The position numbers were made by a program, and so were the translations under genes. A stretch of DNA of 64,000 bases from Cavia porcellus (Eukaryota > Chordata > Mammalia > Rodentia > Caviidae): contig NW_026947484.1 of the NCBI RefSeq assembly GCF_034190915.1, positions 142,822,982 to 142,886,981 on the forward strand, in the 5' to 3' direction. Positions 11,086 through 22,393 of this stretch are shown here, in pieces (the first letter of the stretch is position 1; the number at the start of each line of letters is the position of its first letter). The notes beneath the pieces are model-generated. The model saw only the letters and a list, made by a program, of their open reading frames with translations. It made no database searches and had not been told where the DNA came from.

Positions 11086-12864
11086 CATCATTTTAAAATT
11101 ACACTTAAATGGTTCTGTTAGAAGGATGTTTGTTCTAAGATGACAGCAAGTTAAAGAAATAGGATGAATGTTGATGTGGTTTAAGTGTAATAGCAGGGGA
11201 CGCCCCAGGTGTTATCGGTGGAATGAACTGCACAACACAGCAGTCTGGTCTGCAAGATGCTGAATATCTGGAACACATCCAACAGTCCCACCTGTCAGTT
11301 TTAAAAATCTGGCCAAGATCCCCAATCATAAATATCGAAAATGTCATGAGTAAAAGAAACAGAACCAAGTGTCATATTCTAACAGTGGCTGGGAAGTCAA
11401 TGTTCCTGGATCCAACTTCCACCACCCCAAAACAGCCACTATTTATTTGGTCTATAGAGTGGTAGGTGGGGTTGGCAAAGGATTAAAATTCTTCCAAACA
11501 CTCTGACTCAGGAAGAGGTGGACAATCTTATTTTTGAAGTACCTTGACCAGAGTCTAATCCTTAAGAAGGCGTAGATGATCTTATGCTTAGAAGTATCTT
11601 GTCCTTGAGTATAATCCTCAAATGACTGAAGAAAGCAAAGATGATCTTGTGCTTAGAAGAGTCAAAAGGAAATCCCAGATGGGTGGTATCAACAATCCCA
11701 ATGCTTCCTTTCATCCCACAGAGAAATAGGCAAAACCAGTCACTGTGAATTTGTGGTCTCCAACACTGAAGTGCTCTTCTCATTGAGTGCTGCGGTACAG
11801 GGTGGTGTGGGATGATGAGATGAACTCACTTGCGTTCTCCATGTGAGTGTGTAGGACCCTCAGAGGCATGAAGCATCAAGCACTGGCCTGAGAATTGGAA
11901 ACTGATCAGAGGAACAATTGTACTGTGGGTTGGGATGAGGTATGAGAAAAAAGGCCCAGCTTGTTCATGTACATACATGAAATATGAAGTCCTGTGGGCC
12001 AGAACTGTTATGTGTTGGGTCTTGGTGACCAGAGCCTAAGCTTGCATTGTCAGTGTGAAGGCTGATTTGCTTGTGGAGGACAAGTGTGTTTATGACTCAT
12101 CCTGAATTTAGCCTGGCTCTTCAGCAAGAGAATCAATATTCGGTGTCATGGCTCCTGTCTTTCAAATAGTCAGGTTACTATCCAACATGACTTCTTGTCA
12201 AGAAAAGCAAGGCTATGTGTTGCAGCTCCTCACTTTCAAGAGCAAACTGACTCTCAGAAACCGCATCTTCAGCAGTGCTCCTGGTTTGTCGTTTCATCTC
12301 CACAGGGACAATCAGAGAAAATCTCTATTTAAAAATCACCCACCACACACACAGAGAAAAAAACTACTATTTCACCTAACAGTATTTCTTGGCAATAGCC
12401 AACTAGTTAGATATCTAATGCATCAAAGCACACTAAGGTATGGGATTAGTTTTCCCAAACAATTAAACATTGCTGGCATTTGTCTGTCACATGTCCTTCT
12501 AATGCTTTCCACAAGTTAAACAGCTGGCATGTAATAGTACATCGACTGGAAGACTGAGCCTTTTCTCTTCTATAGAAACAAAATACTTCAAAAGGCCCCT
12601 CCTTTCCAAGGGCTAAGTAAAACTTTTCCTTTGTTATCTCTCTATGCTGATTCTCTTCTCTTCTCTTTCATCTAATTCTCAGTGTGTTTCTGATTTCTTC
12701 CTCAGGTTGGAATTTTATTACTTTGCATACAAACCACTTTACCTTCTCAGGGTCACTAAGGCTACAGCTGGAGGTGGACACTATATGATCTCAGATCAGA
12801 AAGAAAGTCCCTGGAGAGGTTGCTGAAGTGTTTCCACGTGGATTTATTATGCAGGGTTTTTGTT
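11086..12864. other. Intergenic, no gene recognised
   Basis: Open frames at 11223-11465, 11562-11783 and 12148-12519 show no domain I recognise. The segment has short local repeats such as 'gatgatcttatgcttagaag' near 11574 and a related copy near 11641, suggesting an old local duplication. Confidence 0.45.
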
Positions 12865-12990
12865 GTTGTTCTGTTTTGAGACAGGGTCGCACAATGTCTT
12901 TCAGGCTGGCCTTGAACTTGCAGCAGTCCTCTTGCCTCAGCCTCTTCACTTCTGGGACTACAGGAGTGTGCCACCACACCCCGCTGTTAT
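12865..12990 (-). repeat. B1 SINE without the 29-bp duplication, minus strand
   Basis: The plus strand reads 'ttttgagacagggtcgcaca', 'caggctggccttgaacttgc', 'cttgcctcagcctcttc' and 'ggactacaggagtgtgccac'. There is only one copy of the duplicated block, as in early B1 types. Confidence 0.8.
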
Positions 12991-13089
12991 GCAATCTCTG
13001 AGAAGCGTTTTTATGAGTCAGGTGTGACCAAATAAGATATTTCCTATCTATAACTAAACTCTACTCCAAGTTTCTCATAAATGTCACAA

Positions 13090-13185
13090 TTTAGGGTCTG
13101 GACATGAAGTGCAGTGGTAGATACTTAGCTTGCTTGTGCAAGACCCTGAGTTTTGTAGCCCACAGAATCACAAAACAAGGCAAAT
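13090..13185 (+). repeat. ID SINE, plus strand, degenerate
   Basis: Blocks 'gcagtggtagatacttagct', 'ttgtgcaagaccctgagtt' and a short 'cacaaaac' tail follow the order of an ID element. A weaker ID-like stretch ('agagttcttgcctcttacc') lies at about 13285-13355. Confidence 0.6.
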
Positions 13186-13359
13186 ATCTTTCCCTTGGAT
13201 ACCTGTATCAGTTTGCAGCCCACACCATAAAAAGCCTTTTGGGGAACAATTGTCTGTCTGCACATTGTTGGCAGAGTTTTGCTGCTATGAGCAATGAGTA
13301 GGCTCCATGTAGAGTTCTTGCCTCTTACCTAGATCCAGGCTCCATTCCTGGCCAAGGTG

Positions 13360-14165
13360 ATAAGTATCTCACTGTATCCTTTCAGAGTTTGCACCTCTAC
13401 CCTTCAAAATTGTGTTTTCTGGGCAGATGTGTTCATTGAGGGGCCTCAGTCCTGGCCAGCCAATGGAAGTGGACTGGGATTTCTGAAGTGTTACACATGC
13501 GAGTGTTATACATGTGGGGACCCTTCCTCTCTTGGAAATAACAACCTCTTAGCAAGTATAAATGTGGAAGGACCCAGAGTTTCTTCTGCTGTGAGTCTGC
13601 AGTCTTGAATGTTTGTGTGCAAAATCATTGTTGCTTCCTTTCATTCTTCTGGCAGATCCCTGAAAACCCAAGGAGCCACTGGAGCCCTGATTCACATGCT
13701 GAACCTTGGCCTGGCCACTGTTCCCTGTCTCACTATGGAGCAGAATAACACATTAAGGAGCAGGAAGGAGATAAGCTGCTAGGCTAGGCAACCACAGCAG
13801 GTGGCAGCAGCTGGGGGAGAGACTTGCTGGGAGGAACCTCCTTGGAAGTGAGGGCAGCAGTGAATGCAGGGCAGCCTGCAGTGGTGGTGGTGCTGGTGGT
13901 GGGGTCTACCCTGGACACTATGAACCCAGGTTAAAAACAGAGTAACCATGGTGGCCTCAGGTGGTCTATGAGCCTGTCTGTTCCAGGAAGGATTCACTGC
14001 CCCATTCTATCCTCCTCAAGGGGTGTTGATCTGAGTAGTATCCATTTAAAGAAAAACAAGCTACAGGATTTCTGAAGTTTATTTAGTTTTGCTTTAGACT
14101 CTATTTTACCATAGAAATTCCAAATTTGAGTCTAATGCAGAAGTTACAGAGTAAGCAACAGATGA
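13360..14165. other. Intergenic, no gene recognised
   Basis: This is ordinary unique-looking sequence with a (GGT)n-like patch near 13883-13905. There are no supported genes. Confidence 0.45.
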
Positions 14166-14169
14166 TGAA

Positions 14170-14410
14170 TTTTCTTTTACTTTTATTTGTATTTTAAAGA
14201 GAATAACATCAAAGAAAACAAAATAGAATGAAGCTAATCAGAACAGAACAATGAAAGCAATACAGAAGTGCAAAACACGATAATTGGAAATCATCAGTGG
14301 CTACCATAATGCCTCTTGCTATCTTCAACATTGCTGCGTATACCATGAGACATAATAAAATCAAAGCAAACAAAACAGAATGAATCTAGTGAAAATGCAC
14401 ATTGCATAAA
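14170..14410 (-). mobile_element. L1 3' UTR fragment, minus strand
   Basis: Two units of the L1 3' UTR array are visible, with 'agaatgaagctaatcagaac', 'gcctcttgctatcttcaac' and a second 'agaatgaatctag'. The fragment ends where duplication copy 1 begins, so an L1 insertion or rearrangement truncates that copy. Confidence 0.7.
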
Positions 14411-15299
14411 ACAGCACTTCCCAGTTGCCTAGTCTTCTTTCTGACTGTGGGACAGTTTATCCTTGGGATGGTCCTCCCATTTGTTGCTGGCTAGATCCTG
14501 GTGTTGTCCCAGTAGAGAAACAGCTCATCCAATTTTGTTTTAAATGAGATTAATGCGTTTCATGCTGGTACATTCGAAACACAGGTAACACTTTGAAACT
14601 CTTTCTCCCTTCCCTGTCGCCACAAAAGCAGTACTTCCAGGGTGAGGGCTTTGGAGTCCAGAGACCCCGGAAGCTTCTTCCCCTGTCCAAGGTGCCACTC
14701 CCTCTTCCCCCCTCCTCCTCCCACTCTCAGCCACTGAAGGCTGAGAACTCAACCCCAGGGAGGCTATGTAAACAGAACTTCCCCTTCTGTAAGAATCCCA
14801 TTTCCATGCTGAGGGCTTTTCACCCTAAGGATGGCAATCTGATTCATTGCATGAGGTCCCACTGAGCACTCCGTGAGTGGACCCCAGACGATGCCCCTCC
14901 AGCCCTGTGTCTGGAAGCACACAGGGCCCAACTGGGGAGCTCAGGGCAGGCGGAAGCCACTGCTGGGCAGTCAGTGAGGGGGAGAGCAGGGGATGGGAGG
15001 AGAGGGAGCACTCTTTCCCCAGGCACCTGGCAACACCCAGAACCACAGGAGCTGCCCCAAGCCCAGCCAGGTCTCCCACAGCTGGCCCCTTGGGAGCCAC
15101 CGAGCTGCTCCTCCCACCTCAAAATCCAGGGAGCACCCGTTTGCAGCACTGCTGATCACAGTCCTGAGCTCTCCGCCGCACCATGCTTTGGTACTCGCTG
15201 AAGATTTTGCTGGCCAGACCCAGGACACTGCTGGTGGGGGTTCGGGGTCGGAGGCCTGAGCTTTCAGCCTCTATGCAGAACACAGAGCAGTGAGATCAT

Positions 15300-15373
15300 G
15301 TCTTTGTGGCGCAATGGGTCAGCACCTTTGGCTGTTAACTGAAAGGTTAATGGTTGGAGCCCACCAAGGGACA
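15300..15373 (+). pseudogene. tRNA-Asn(GTT) pseudogene, copy 1
   Basis: The tRNA body is recognisable, with A box 'tggcgcaatggg' and anticodon loop ctgttaa (GTT), but it differs from the intact gene at 58872 in several stems. There are two G-U pairs and one mismatch in the acceptor stem, changes in the D and T stems (aatgg facing ccacc), and the B box is 'ggttggagccc' instead of 'ggttcgagccc'. The loss of the B-box C should weaken TFIIIC binding. A TTTT lies shortly downstream (about 15384). Confidence 0.85.
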
Positions 15374-16289
15374 ATACAGGGTGCTTTTGCAAGGAAGGTA
15401 CCTCTGCCCTATTAACTGTGGAGGAGTCCAATTGCTTCCCTCCCAGATTCAACTCACCTCCATTCTGGAAAGCCCCACATGGCCTGACGATCTACTGGAG
15501 GAAGCAGAAAACTAGATTTTTCAGATACAAGAGACCTAAGACTCTTCTTTCCTTTTGGTCCCCTCAAGTCCTTGTTTTCTCCCCTTTACAGAAGTGGACA
15601 CCTGTGGGCAGTCCTGGAACACTCAGTTTTCCCATGTGTGGTCTGAGGCCAGTACTGCTTCATTATTCCCAGGGAGCTATCTGGACTCACTGATCTCCCT
15701 CTGGATGAAGTTGCCTCCTGTGAAATCATGCTAAACACCATCTCCATTTTTTTAGAAACAGTAATTCTTCCCTAATATTGTAGAGAAAGTTAGGGGACAG
15801 GTAAGGGAATGTTAAAGGGCCACAGTGAGTTTTCTAGCCAATGAAGATTTAAACCCAAGCTAGAGAGAGAGAGACAGAGAGAGCAGTTGAGAGAAACAGG
15901 GAGAGCTCCTAAGGCTGGCCTGGTTCACTACATGCCAAGACACAACCCCTCCATCTTTGATTAAGCACAGGAGAAACAGAGTGAGGAGGAGAGGACACTA
16001 CCATAAAGACCCACTCAGTACATAAAATACAAACCAACAGCTAAGCACTCACACACCTATCTACATATAAGTATATACATAGTTTATTTTTCTCACCATA
16101 TTAATACATTAAAGTGCACACATATTCTATCTACTCTATCTACATGTTCTACCTAACTCAGCCTTCAAGGTAACTCTGCCACAAATACCAAGCACCTAGA
16201 CTTCACAAAGACACCAAAGAAGTGCTTATCCAGAAAGGCACCCATAGACCAAGAAGGGGAAAGACCAATTCAGGTGTCTCAGAGCCCAA

Positions 16290-16494
16290 AGTAGCCAATC
16301 AAGTCGCAGCTTTTAAAGGGCAAGGGCGAGCCAGTGGGACAGGAAGAGGCTGTGGGGTGATCTCTGATGGGTCATCGTCAAGTCTGTGTATGTGACGTGA
16401 GCAGGAGAGGATCATGGTTGATGTAGGCACGCTATGTGCCCATATAAGGGAGAGGCAGGGAGACAGCAGCAGGGTGGTCATGCAGCTCCCTACA
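16290..16494 (-). mobile_element. Truncated 3' LTR
   Basis: It aligns with the inner part of the 5' LTR (21080-21253) and ends with the same 'ctccctaca' at 16494. Its outer part, including the AATAAA region and the true terminus, is missing. The junction with host sequence falls at 'ccaatcaag', which occurs both in the host unit (near 30655 in copy 2) and in the intact LTR (near 21040). This is consistent with a deletion at short homology. Confidence 0.8.
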
Positions 16495-16689
16495 TCTCCT
16501 CCCTTTTTGTATATTTTTTAATCAGGTGTATGGCAGGCCCTGTGAGGACAGTGCCTGTCTTGGATCAAGGACCTCTTTACATGAACCCAACCGGGCCTTA
16601 CCCATCATGGGCTTGCAGGACAGCAGTTGGTCCTGTGCCTGTCTTAGGCAGCTGGTGGTGCAGCATGTATGTCCTAGTTGCCTGTCTCT

Positions 16690-18060
16690 GGCTGCCTGTT
16701 CATTGCCCCAGGGCAGTTAGGCCACATCATCATATGGGCCACTCATGGGAATTCTTTCCCGGTAGGTTTTTTGACCTGCCATCTCCAGCTGGTGGTAGTG
16801 TACCTGAATGGGCTTTGCCATAAATGTGTCTATCCGGCTATTGACAAGTATCATGATCCTCTGAAAAATACAAGTACCCACAGAGAGGAGAAGCAACAAG
16901 GCAGCTAGGGGCCCCAGGAAGTGCACTAGGTAGGGGAAGAGCCCTCCCCAGAGTATGGAGAAAGGGTTAGAGGCTTTCTGTTGTTTTCTCAATTTGAGCC
17001 ACTTTCTTAAAGTTTTCCACGTACGATGCCAGATTGGTTAACATAGAAGCAACATTTTTCCTGTAATGCAAGACAAATTCTGCCCTGTTCTGAAGTTAGG
17101 AAGTCTAGCCCTCGTCTGTTTTGGAGGACCACCTCTGTCAATGAATCTAGTTGATCTTGGAGGGTCCATATGGTGGCAGACAAGGCCCAGACATCTTCTG
17201 ACAGCTGGTTAGAGATCTCAGTGTACTTGTCTAGGGCAACACCCAATCCAGCTGTACCAGTGGCCAGTGCCCCGGTGACACCCATTCCTATCAGAAGTAG
17301 GACAAGAGCCACTGCTTGTTTTTTGGCGGCCAGAGATATAGGTAAACTCTCTTATGGGTATAGGCTCTTGTCCGGGAATTATATCAATATCAGGCAAAAT
17401 GGCAGCTAACATACATATTCCTGACCAATTGGATGGGAGAAAAGGATAAGCCAAATTGGCCCCACAGACAAACAATTGTCCTGAGGTGGGGCATAAGGGA
17501 TCAGTGTAATAGATGGTTTGAGAGCAATTGGGGAACATGAGGGGACCCACATCAATGATGGATGAGTCATTTTTAAGGGATCCCTGGATACATGGGACAG
17601 ATAAATTGGTCATTCCCACGGGCTGGACAGGAAATTGCATACAGGGTGGGGGGGTCTGCTAGGGAGATAGGTGTTGAATTGGAGGGGATAGCTATTGGCA
17701 TGGAGATGCCTAGTGCCATGCATAGCCTGCAGTTTTTAGCCAAGTTAGGGGTAGAGATATTAAGCACCTTTTGAGTGGCTAAAAGGATGGCATAAGTTTA
17801 TGGGTCTAGGTCCACTCCCTGAGGTTTGGGGAGTGCCAATGGGTGGTAATTGATCTTTGGAATAAGCTGTCTATCATTTTTTGTAGTTGTTGACAAACTC
17901 TTGTCTAATTTGATCTTGTGGGCCGCCTCCATCAGATACATGGATGGGAGCCTATGTAGCCCAACACTCGGATGCTCCTGGGCTACCAGTGCAGCCTGCC
18001 TGTTGATATGGAGATGGGAAGACAGAGGAGGGCAGAGAGTTTTGGTTGAGCAAGAGGTCA
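16690..18060 (-). pseudogene. env: Retroviral envelope (env) remnant, surface and transmembrane parts
   Basis: The minus-strand frames 17798-18061, 17573-17767, 17218-17640, 17007-17312 and 16717-16992 form one broken env. The surface part contains a CXXC motif (C-R-L-C, about 17715-17740), the position of the CWLC-type isomerase motif. The transmembrane part begins with a hydrophobic glycine- and alanine-rich fusion-peptide-like segment. It is followed by a heptad region and a CX6CC motif at 17049-17075, then a membrane anchor rich in leucine (about 16860-16920) and a short tail containing YHQLE. Stops and frameshifts separate the pieces, and the 5' part of env is deleted. It cannot encode a working glycoprotein as it stands. 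Confidence 0.85.
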
Positions 18061-18197
18061 CTGATCAACCCATACAGGATCATCTGAAAGCCAGGTGATC
18101 TTGTCTGCAGGGATCACAGGAAGATCAATGGCCCCTATTGAAAATGACCTAATCCTGTTTTTGTTAGATTTGGAACAGGGCGGAGGGGATAGGGATT
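18061..18197 (-). pseudogene. pol: Residual start of reverse transcriptase and pol-env deletion junction
   Basis: The minus strand after the protease shows the segment that precedes the fingers of betaretroviral reverse transcriptase, with an SDDPVWVDQ run at about 18070-18100. The similarity then stops and the sequence becomes env at about 18040-18060. The remaining pol gene, about 2.5 kb in a typical virus, is absent. Confidence 0.7.
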
Positions 18198-18608
18198 TTA
18201 ATGCCTGTGCCATTTTCCTAGGCCTTGATTTGGAAGAAATCTGCTTTTGAGCATTTGTGCTGTGACTACATTATTAGGGCTGCCCATAATCATTCCCATT
18301 TGAGTTAGTAAATCTCTACCCCACAGATTAAGAGGTAGTCCTGCAATAACATAGGGCTGTATGTGTCCCTGGTTGCCTTCTTGGTCTTTCCAGGTAAGAA
18401 GGTTGGCACTACGTTGTGGGTTTTTTGATTGTCCAATTCCCTGTAGATATGTCATAGTTGTCTCTAAAGGCCACACGAGGGGCCAGTCTTCCTTTCTAAC
18501 AATTGTCACATCAGTGCCCATATCTATGAGGCCTGAAAAAATTTTGCCATCTAGTTGTGGGACCATAAGGGGCTTATCTTTAGATATGTGTTGGGCCCCA
18601 ATACACAT
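18198..18608 (-). pseudogene. pro: Retroviral aspartic protease remnant
   Basis: A 136-codon frame has the layout of a betaretroviral protease: a FSGLID segment before the catalytic loop, a flap region with LQGIGQS, and a conserved NLWGRDLL motif. It ends with a G-patch-like LGKW. The catalytic triad reads D-M-G instead of the invariant D-T-G, so the site is altered. The frame follows the dUTPase region, as in viruses where dUTPase and protease share the pro frame. Confidence 0.85.
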
Positions 18609-18900
18609 CAGAGGACCCAGGGAGGGAAGCGTCCCTATGAGATGCCATGAAAGGATTGGGGGTAGAGACTAACGGTAACAGGAGCAATTGGGCAAGGCGT
18701 TGATTAGCCTTAACAGACACAACACCAGAAGGCAGGGAGATAGTGACCATGACTTTAATTTGACCTGTATAGTCTGAGTCTAAAACACCAGGCAAAACTT
18801 GTAGTCCCTGTAACATGGAGCTGCAGCACCTTATAATAAGTCCAATGCATCTAGGGGGAGGAGCGCCAAAGACCATAGTGGGGATGGCCTGGGGGCCCAT
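18609..18900 (-). pseudogene. dut: Retroviral dUTPase domain remnant
   Basis: The 106-codon minus-strand frame carries recognisable trimeric dUTPase motifs: a GLII-type segment near the serine-containing motif 2, the PGVLDSDYTG motif 3 with its catalytic aspartate and tyrosine, and the QRLAQLLLLP motif 4. Its position between nucleocapsid and protease is the hallmark of betaretroviruses. Motif 5, the glycine-rich C-terminal arm, is not preserved. Confidence 0.85.
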
Positions 18901-18919
18901 ATCAGGGGTTAATACTGTG

Positions 18920-20760
18920 TCAGAGGTAGAACAGAGGTCCAGTCCTGTGCTTCCTGGGGTTGCTCTGATGGGGTCCGAAATGGATTGTCTTGGGCCGGAA
19001 TGAACCTCGGTGCCCCAGATTTTTGGTAGTAGTTGGGGCCCTGGGGCTGGCCCCGATTCCCGTTTTCCTGTGGGGGTAGAGGGTTACAATGAATAGCTGT
19101 TTTAGATCGGCACTTATTGCCCAGTGATCCCCCCTTTTACATCTAGGGCAGAGGCCCGGTTTTTTTTGTGGGGTTTGTTGGGCCCTGCTTTTGCTTAGAG
19201 GGCAGTCCTGGATAAAGCATCCCAATTGGTCACATTTAAACCATGTACCATTATTTTTTGGGGCAAGAAAAATTTGTTTGACCACGGAGGCCATGGCTAG
19301 GCCCTGGTGGTAGGCGGGACCTATGTCAGCACATAGGCATATGTAGCCAGATAGATCTTCTTTCTTTTTATGAGGCCGGATTGCGGCTTGGCAAGCTGAT
19401 GTTGCATTTTCATAAGCTAATTGCATAATTAGGGCCGTGTTAGTTTCTGTGCTGCCAAAAAGGCATTTGACCACCTGTATAAGGCGGTCGACGAAATCAG
19501 AGAATGGCTCTTCTGGCTTTTGTCTAGTTTGGGTGAGGGAGGAGGTTACACCACCCTGAGAGGGAAGTTTTCTCTAAGCCCTGGTAGTGGCCGCATTAAC
19601 TTGTGCAAAGAGGCCGGGATCATATCCCATTTGGGCCTCTTTGGTGTTAAAAGTAGCTGTAGGGCCATATCGGGTGACTGCTGTTTTTAATTCTTTTAGG
19701 GTCGCCACTGTGACATATGGGTCCTGATGACCTGTGGTGCTGGTGGCATGGCGCCATCTTGTGGCTGTGTGGTGCCATCTTGGGGAGGCACATTTGTCTC
19801 TGTCACCGGAAACACCATTTTGGGGAGGGGCCAGCCCTGATGTGGCAGAAGTGAGGCAAGCGCCATTTTAGAAGCTGGCACCATCTTAGGGGTGGTGTCC
19901 AATTGGCCCATCCGTAAAGTTTGGAGTTGCAGAATGAGTCTTTGTTTTTCTTGTTCTAATTGGACCTGTTGTTGCCAGTCATGAATCTCTGACTCTAAGT
20001 TGCAAAGCGCAGTAGAGGGGCCAGACAATTTGGGTGTCTCATTGTACCGAGAGGGTGGTTTAATGGAAACGGGGCTACAATAGGGTCCGAGTGATGTCGG
20101 CTAGCTTCTTCTGCTAATTGTTCCCAATCGACCTCTTGTAAAAGAACGAGGTCGGGGGGGGGGCTGGGGATTTAGCTCAGCGGCATAAGCGCCTTCCTTG
20201 CAAGCAGGCAGTCGTGAGTTTGATCCCCGGTACCGACAAAAAAAAAAAAAAAAGAACGAGGTCGGGATAAGGAGTTGTGGTGGGCCTCGGGTGATAGGGG
20301 CTCAGGTGGTGGTGAGCCGCCATCTTGGAGCTTTTTTAATATATCATTTGCCTCTTTGTTGGAGGGGCAAGAGACTTCAGATTTGTCTCCTGAGGGGAGC
20401 GGTGTTGGCACAGTGGAAGCGCACAGGGCGGCTTCATCTTGGGTGATTGTTTCATCAATTTGAGGGTCTTGGCAGCACTGTGTAAGTAGCTCCAAGATTA
20501 GGTTCCTGTAAGCAAAGGCCATAACCAGGATTTTTTCAGGGCGAAAGACCTGATAGTAATCCTTTAATGCAATCCTTTAATCCTACTCTCTCCCATCTTT
20601 TTGCATCAATACAGCCCTCTAAAGGGAACCAAGGGCAAACCTTATGAATAAATTGAAAATATTGTAGTAAACCTTTTTCTTTAGCCTTAATCCCTCTTGT
20701 CTTTAGCACCTTGCTTAGGCCTCCCACGAAAAGTTTGTGATCACTTAATGCTTGACCCAT
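18920..20760 (-). pseudogene. gag: Retroviral gag remnant (matrix to nucleocapsid)
   Basis: The matrix start codon is at 20758-20760, and the N-terminus closely resembles the copy at 1203. The middle part (19696-20028) has a glutamine- and leucine-rich coiled-coil-like segment. The capsid has lost most of its N-terminal domain, but the major homology region is visible at about 19482-19523 (QKPEEPFSDFVDRL). Two nucleocapsid zinc knuckles lie at about 19130-19250 and both are damaged: the first lacks its first cysteine and its histidine, the second lacks its last cysteine. There are several frameshifts, an in-frame stop near 19578 and an ID SINE insertion at 20157. Confidence 0.87.
20157..20250 (+). 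repeat. Young ID SINE inserted in gag, with perfect 16-bp target-site duplication
   Basis: The element begins 'gggctggggatttagctcag', carries an A box and a B box ('gagtttgatcc'), and ends in an uninterrupted A run. The flanks are perfect direct repeats, aaagaacgaggtcggg, at 20141-20156 and 20251-20266. Perfect flanks and a clean tail indicate a recent L1-mediated insertion. It is on the strand opposite to the provirus. Confidence 0.95.
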
Positions 20761-20912
20761 GCCAGAAAAAAAAAAGGGAAAGGAATGCCATCCACTTACC
20801 GTAACTCGAGTGGTGCGGCAGGCTCCCATGTAGCATTGGTCACAAAACTCTTAGTTTCCTTTTTACACGCGCATCCTTGGACGGCTCCCTCATTGGATCC
20901 TCCGTGCCAGGT

Positions 20913-20930
20913 GCCCCACACTGTACACCA
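20913..20930 (-). other. Primer binding site, mutated
   Basis: The minus strand reads TGGTGTACAGTGTGGGGC, a decayed version of the Lys-type site seen intact at 1435-1452. It lies two bases from the LTR end. Confidence 0.75.
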
Positions 20931-20932
20931 CC

Positions 20933-21253
20933 TGACCTGGCCCGAAAGTCAGTCCATGGGGTAACCACCTGGAGGAGGAATGGGGATTAACAAAGACAGG
21001 TCAAGAGACAAAGAGAGACAGAGACAAGTTGAGGAAGTCCAATCAAGTCTCATTTATTGAGGAAGTGGTCACAGCTTTTATAGGGCAAGGGTGGGCCAGT
21101 GGGACAGGAAGAGGCTGTGGGATGATCTCTACATCGTCACGTCCGTGTACGTGATGTGAGCAGGAGAGGTTCATGGTTGATGTAGGCACACTATGTGCCC
21201 ATATAAGGGAGAGGTGGGGAGATAGCAGTGGGGTGGTCACTCGGCTCCCTACA
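20933..21253 (-). mobile_element. 5' LTR of the provirus at 16290-21253
   Basis: It starts TGTAGGGAGCCG at 21253 on the minus strand and ends CA at about 20933. It has a TATA box (21076-21082) and an AATAAA signal (21053-21058). It is the most complete LTR of this provirus and is homologous to 1455-1787. Confidence 0.87.
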
Positions 21254-22321
21254 TCTATGGTCACCTCCCTCCTCAGCTGTTGGCCCTCATGTATCCCTTT
21301 CCATCCTCTATTCTATGTCTCTGACATCTCAGGCTGCAAAGGCTTTCTGACTTCTAGAACATAAAAAACACAGTGATGCTTCCTGTTGGAGATTGTACTG
21401 GGCTCCTCAGCTCCTCCCCAACATCTCATGCCAGTGCTCCCAAGCAACCTGATCTATGGAGCTGGTTCCCAAGCTGCTCAAAAGGAGGCAGCAGCATCCT
21501 CAGAGCTAGTAATTAGGAATAAAATCCAAATCAGAAGAGCCAGTGAGTGAACATGCAGAACACAGTAAGTTATCTGGGTAAAATACAGACCACCAAGTCA
21601 GGACCCCAACCTCAAAGCCCAGATAGTGGGTCATCAAGGGCCCAGATCTTGCCACCATGATTTCTCTGTTTTGTACTTTCCTTGCCTTAAGACAGTATGT
21701 GCACTTGCCAGATGAACAAGGCAAGAGTCATCACAGGGCATGCAAATTTAGAGGGCTTTTGTCCACTTGAAGGCTTTTCTGTGAGGCTCAAGGGTCACCA
21801 TGGCACAGGGAGATGTTGGGCAAGTGGCTGAGCCCTTGGGCAGCCCGGTGGGAACCTCTAATGTCAGTGAGCCCGGGCTCAGGCTGGGGGGACTGACTCT
21901 CGAGTTCAGTTGCCCAAAGTGATGACCCACAAATCCCCTATAGATGGCAACTCACTGAGAACCCCACTTCCATAGAGGAACCCCAAGGAGCATGCCAAAG
22001 CTGAAAAGCTCAAATGGCCTGGAGCAGAAGAGTTGCTGAGACCCAAAGCAATCACCCCCTGTGCAGCTGATTTCCTGAACAGAAACTTTTCTATCCTCCA
22101 CATCAAGATGTGGGAGCAGAAACAAAGACTCACTTTTTGAAAAAGGGAAGAAAACAAAAATGTGTTCTTAACACCATGCTTTCACTCTCTAGAGCCACAG
22201 CCCCTCAGAGCCTATCTCCCCGCAATGACACCCATGTCAGATGTCCCTCAAGGCCCACAGTCCAGTCTCAGGTTAGCAGTGAAAGAAAATTGCTCACTTG
22301 CTGGGGCCATAATAAACACAA

Positions 22322-22393
22322 AGTTTCCACTGAGGTTTGAACTCAGATCACTAGATTCAGAGTCCAGAGTGCTCACCATTACACCACGGAGCC
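22322..22393 (-). pseudogene. tRNA-Gln(CTG) pseudogene, copy 1
   Basis: The minus strand reads 'ggctccgtggtgtaatggtg' and then the anticodon loop ctctgaa (CTG). The T stem is fully paired (ctgag/ctcag). The acceptor stem is broken by an inserted A near the 3' end and by mismatches at pairs 3 and 7. It is the partner of 55914-55985 in inverted copy 3. Confidence 0.8.

Larger units (their letters stand above)
16290..21253 (-). mobile_element. Defective type-D-like betaretroviral provirus with pol mostly deleted
   Basis: Minus-strand order from high to low coordinate is 5' LTR, primer site, gag, dUTPase plus protease, the very start of reverse transcriptase, then a jump to env and a truncated 3' LTR. 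Most of reverse transcriptase, all of integrase and the first part of env are missing. All remaining genes have stops or frameshifts. Beta-type gag-pro combined with an env transmembrane subunit of the CX6CC type is the gene constitution of type D simian and SMRV-like viruses. An ID SINE has inserted into gag. The provirus sits inside duplication copy 1 and is absent from copies 2 and 3. Confidence 0.9.

Noticed and set aside
12148..12519. 123-codon plus-strand frame
   Set aside because: No domain recognised, and a length expected by chance in 64 kb.
13285..13355. Second ID SINE next to 13090-13185
   Set aside because: The match to ID landmarks is too weak and scattered to call a separate element.
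16690..18060. Domesticated (syncytin-like) envelope gene
   Set aside because: The env is broken into several frames and lacks its 5' part, so it cannot be a working captured gene.
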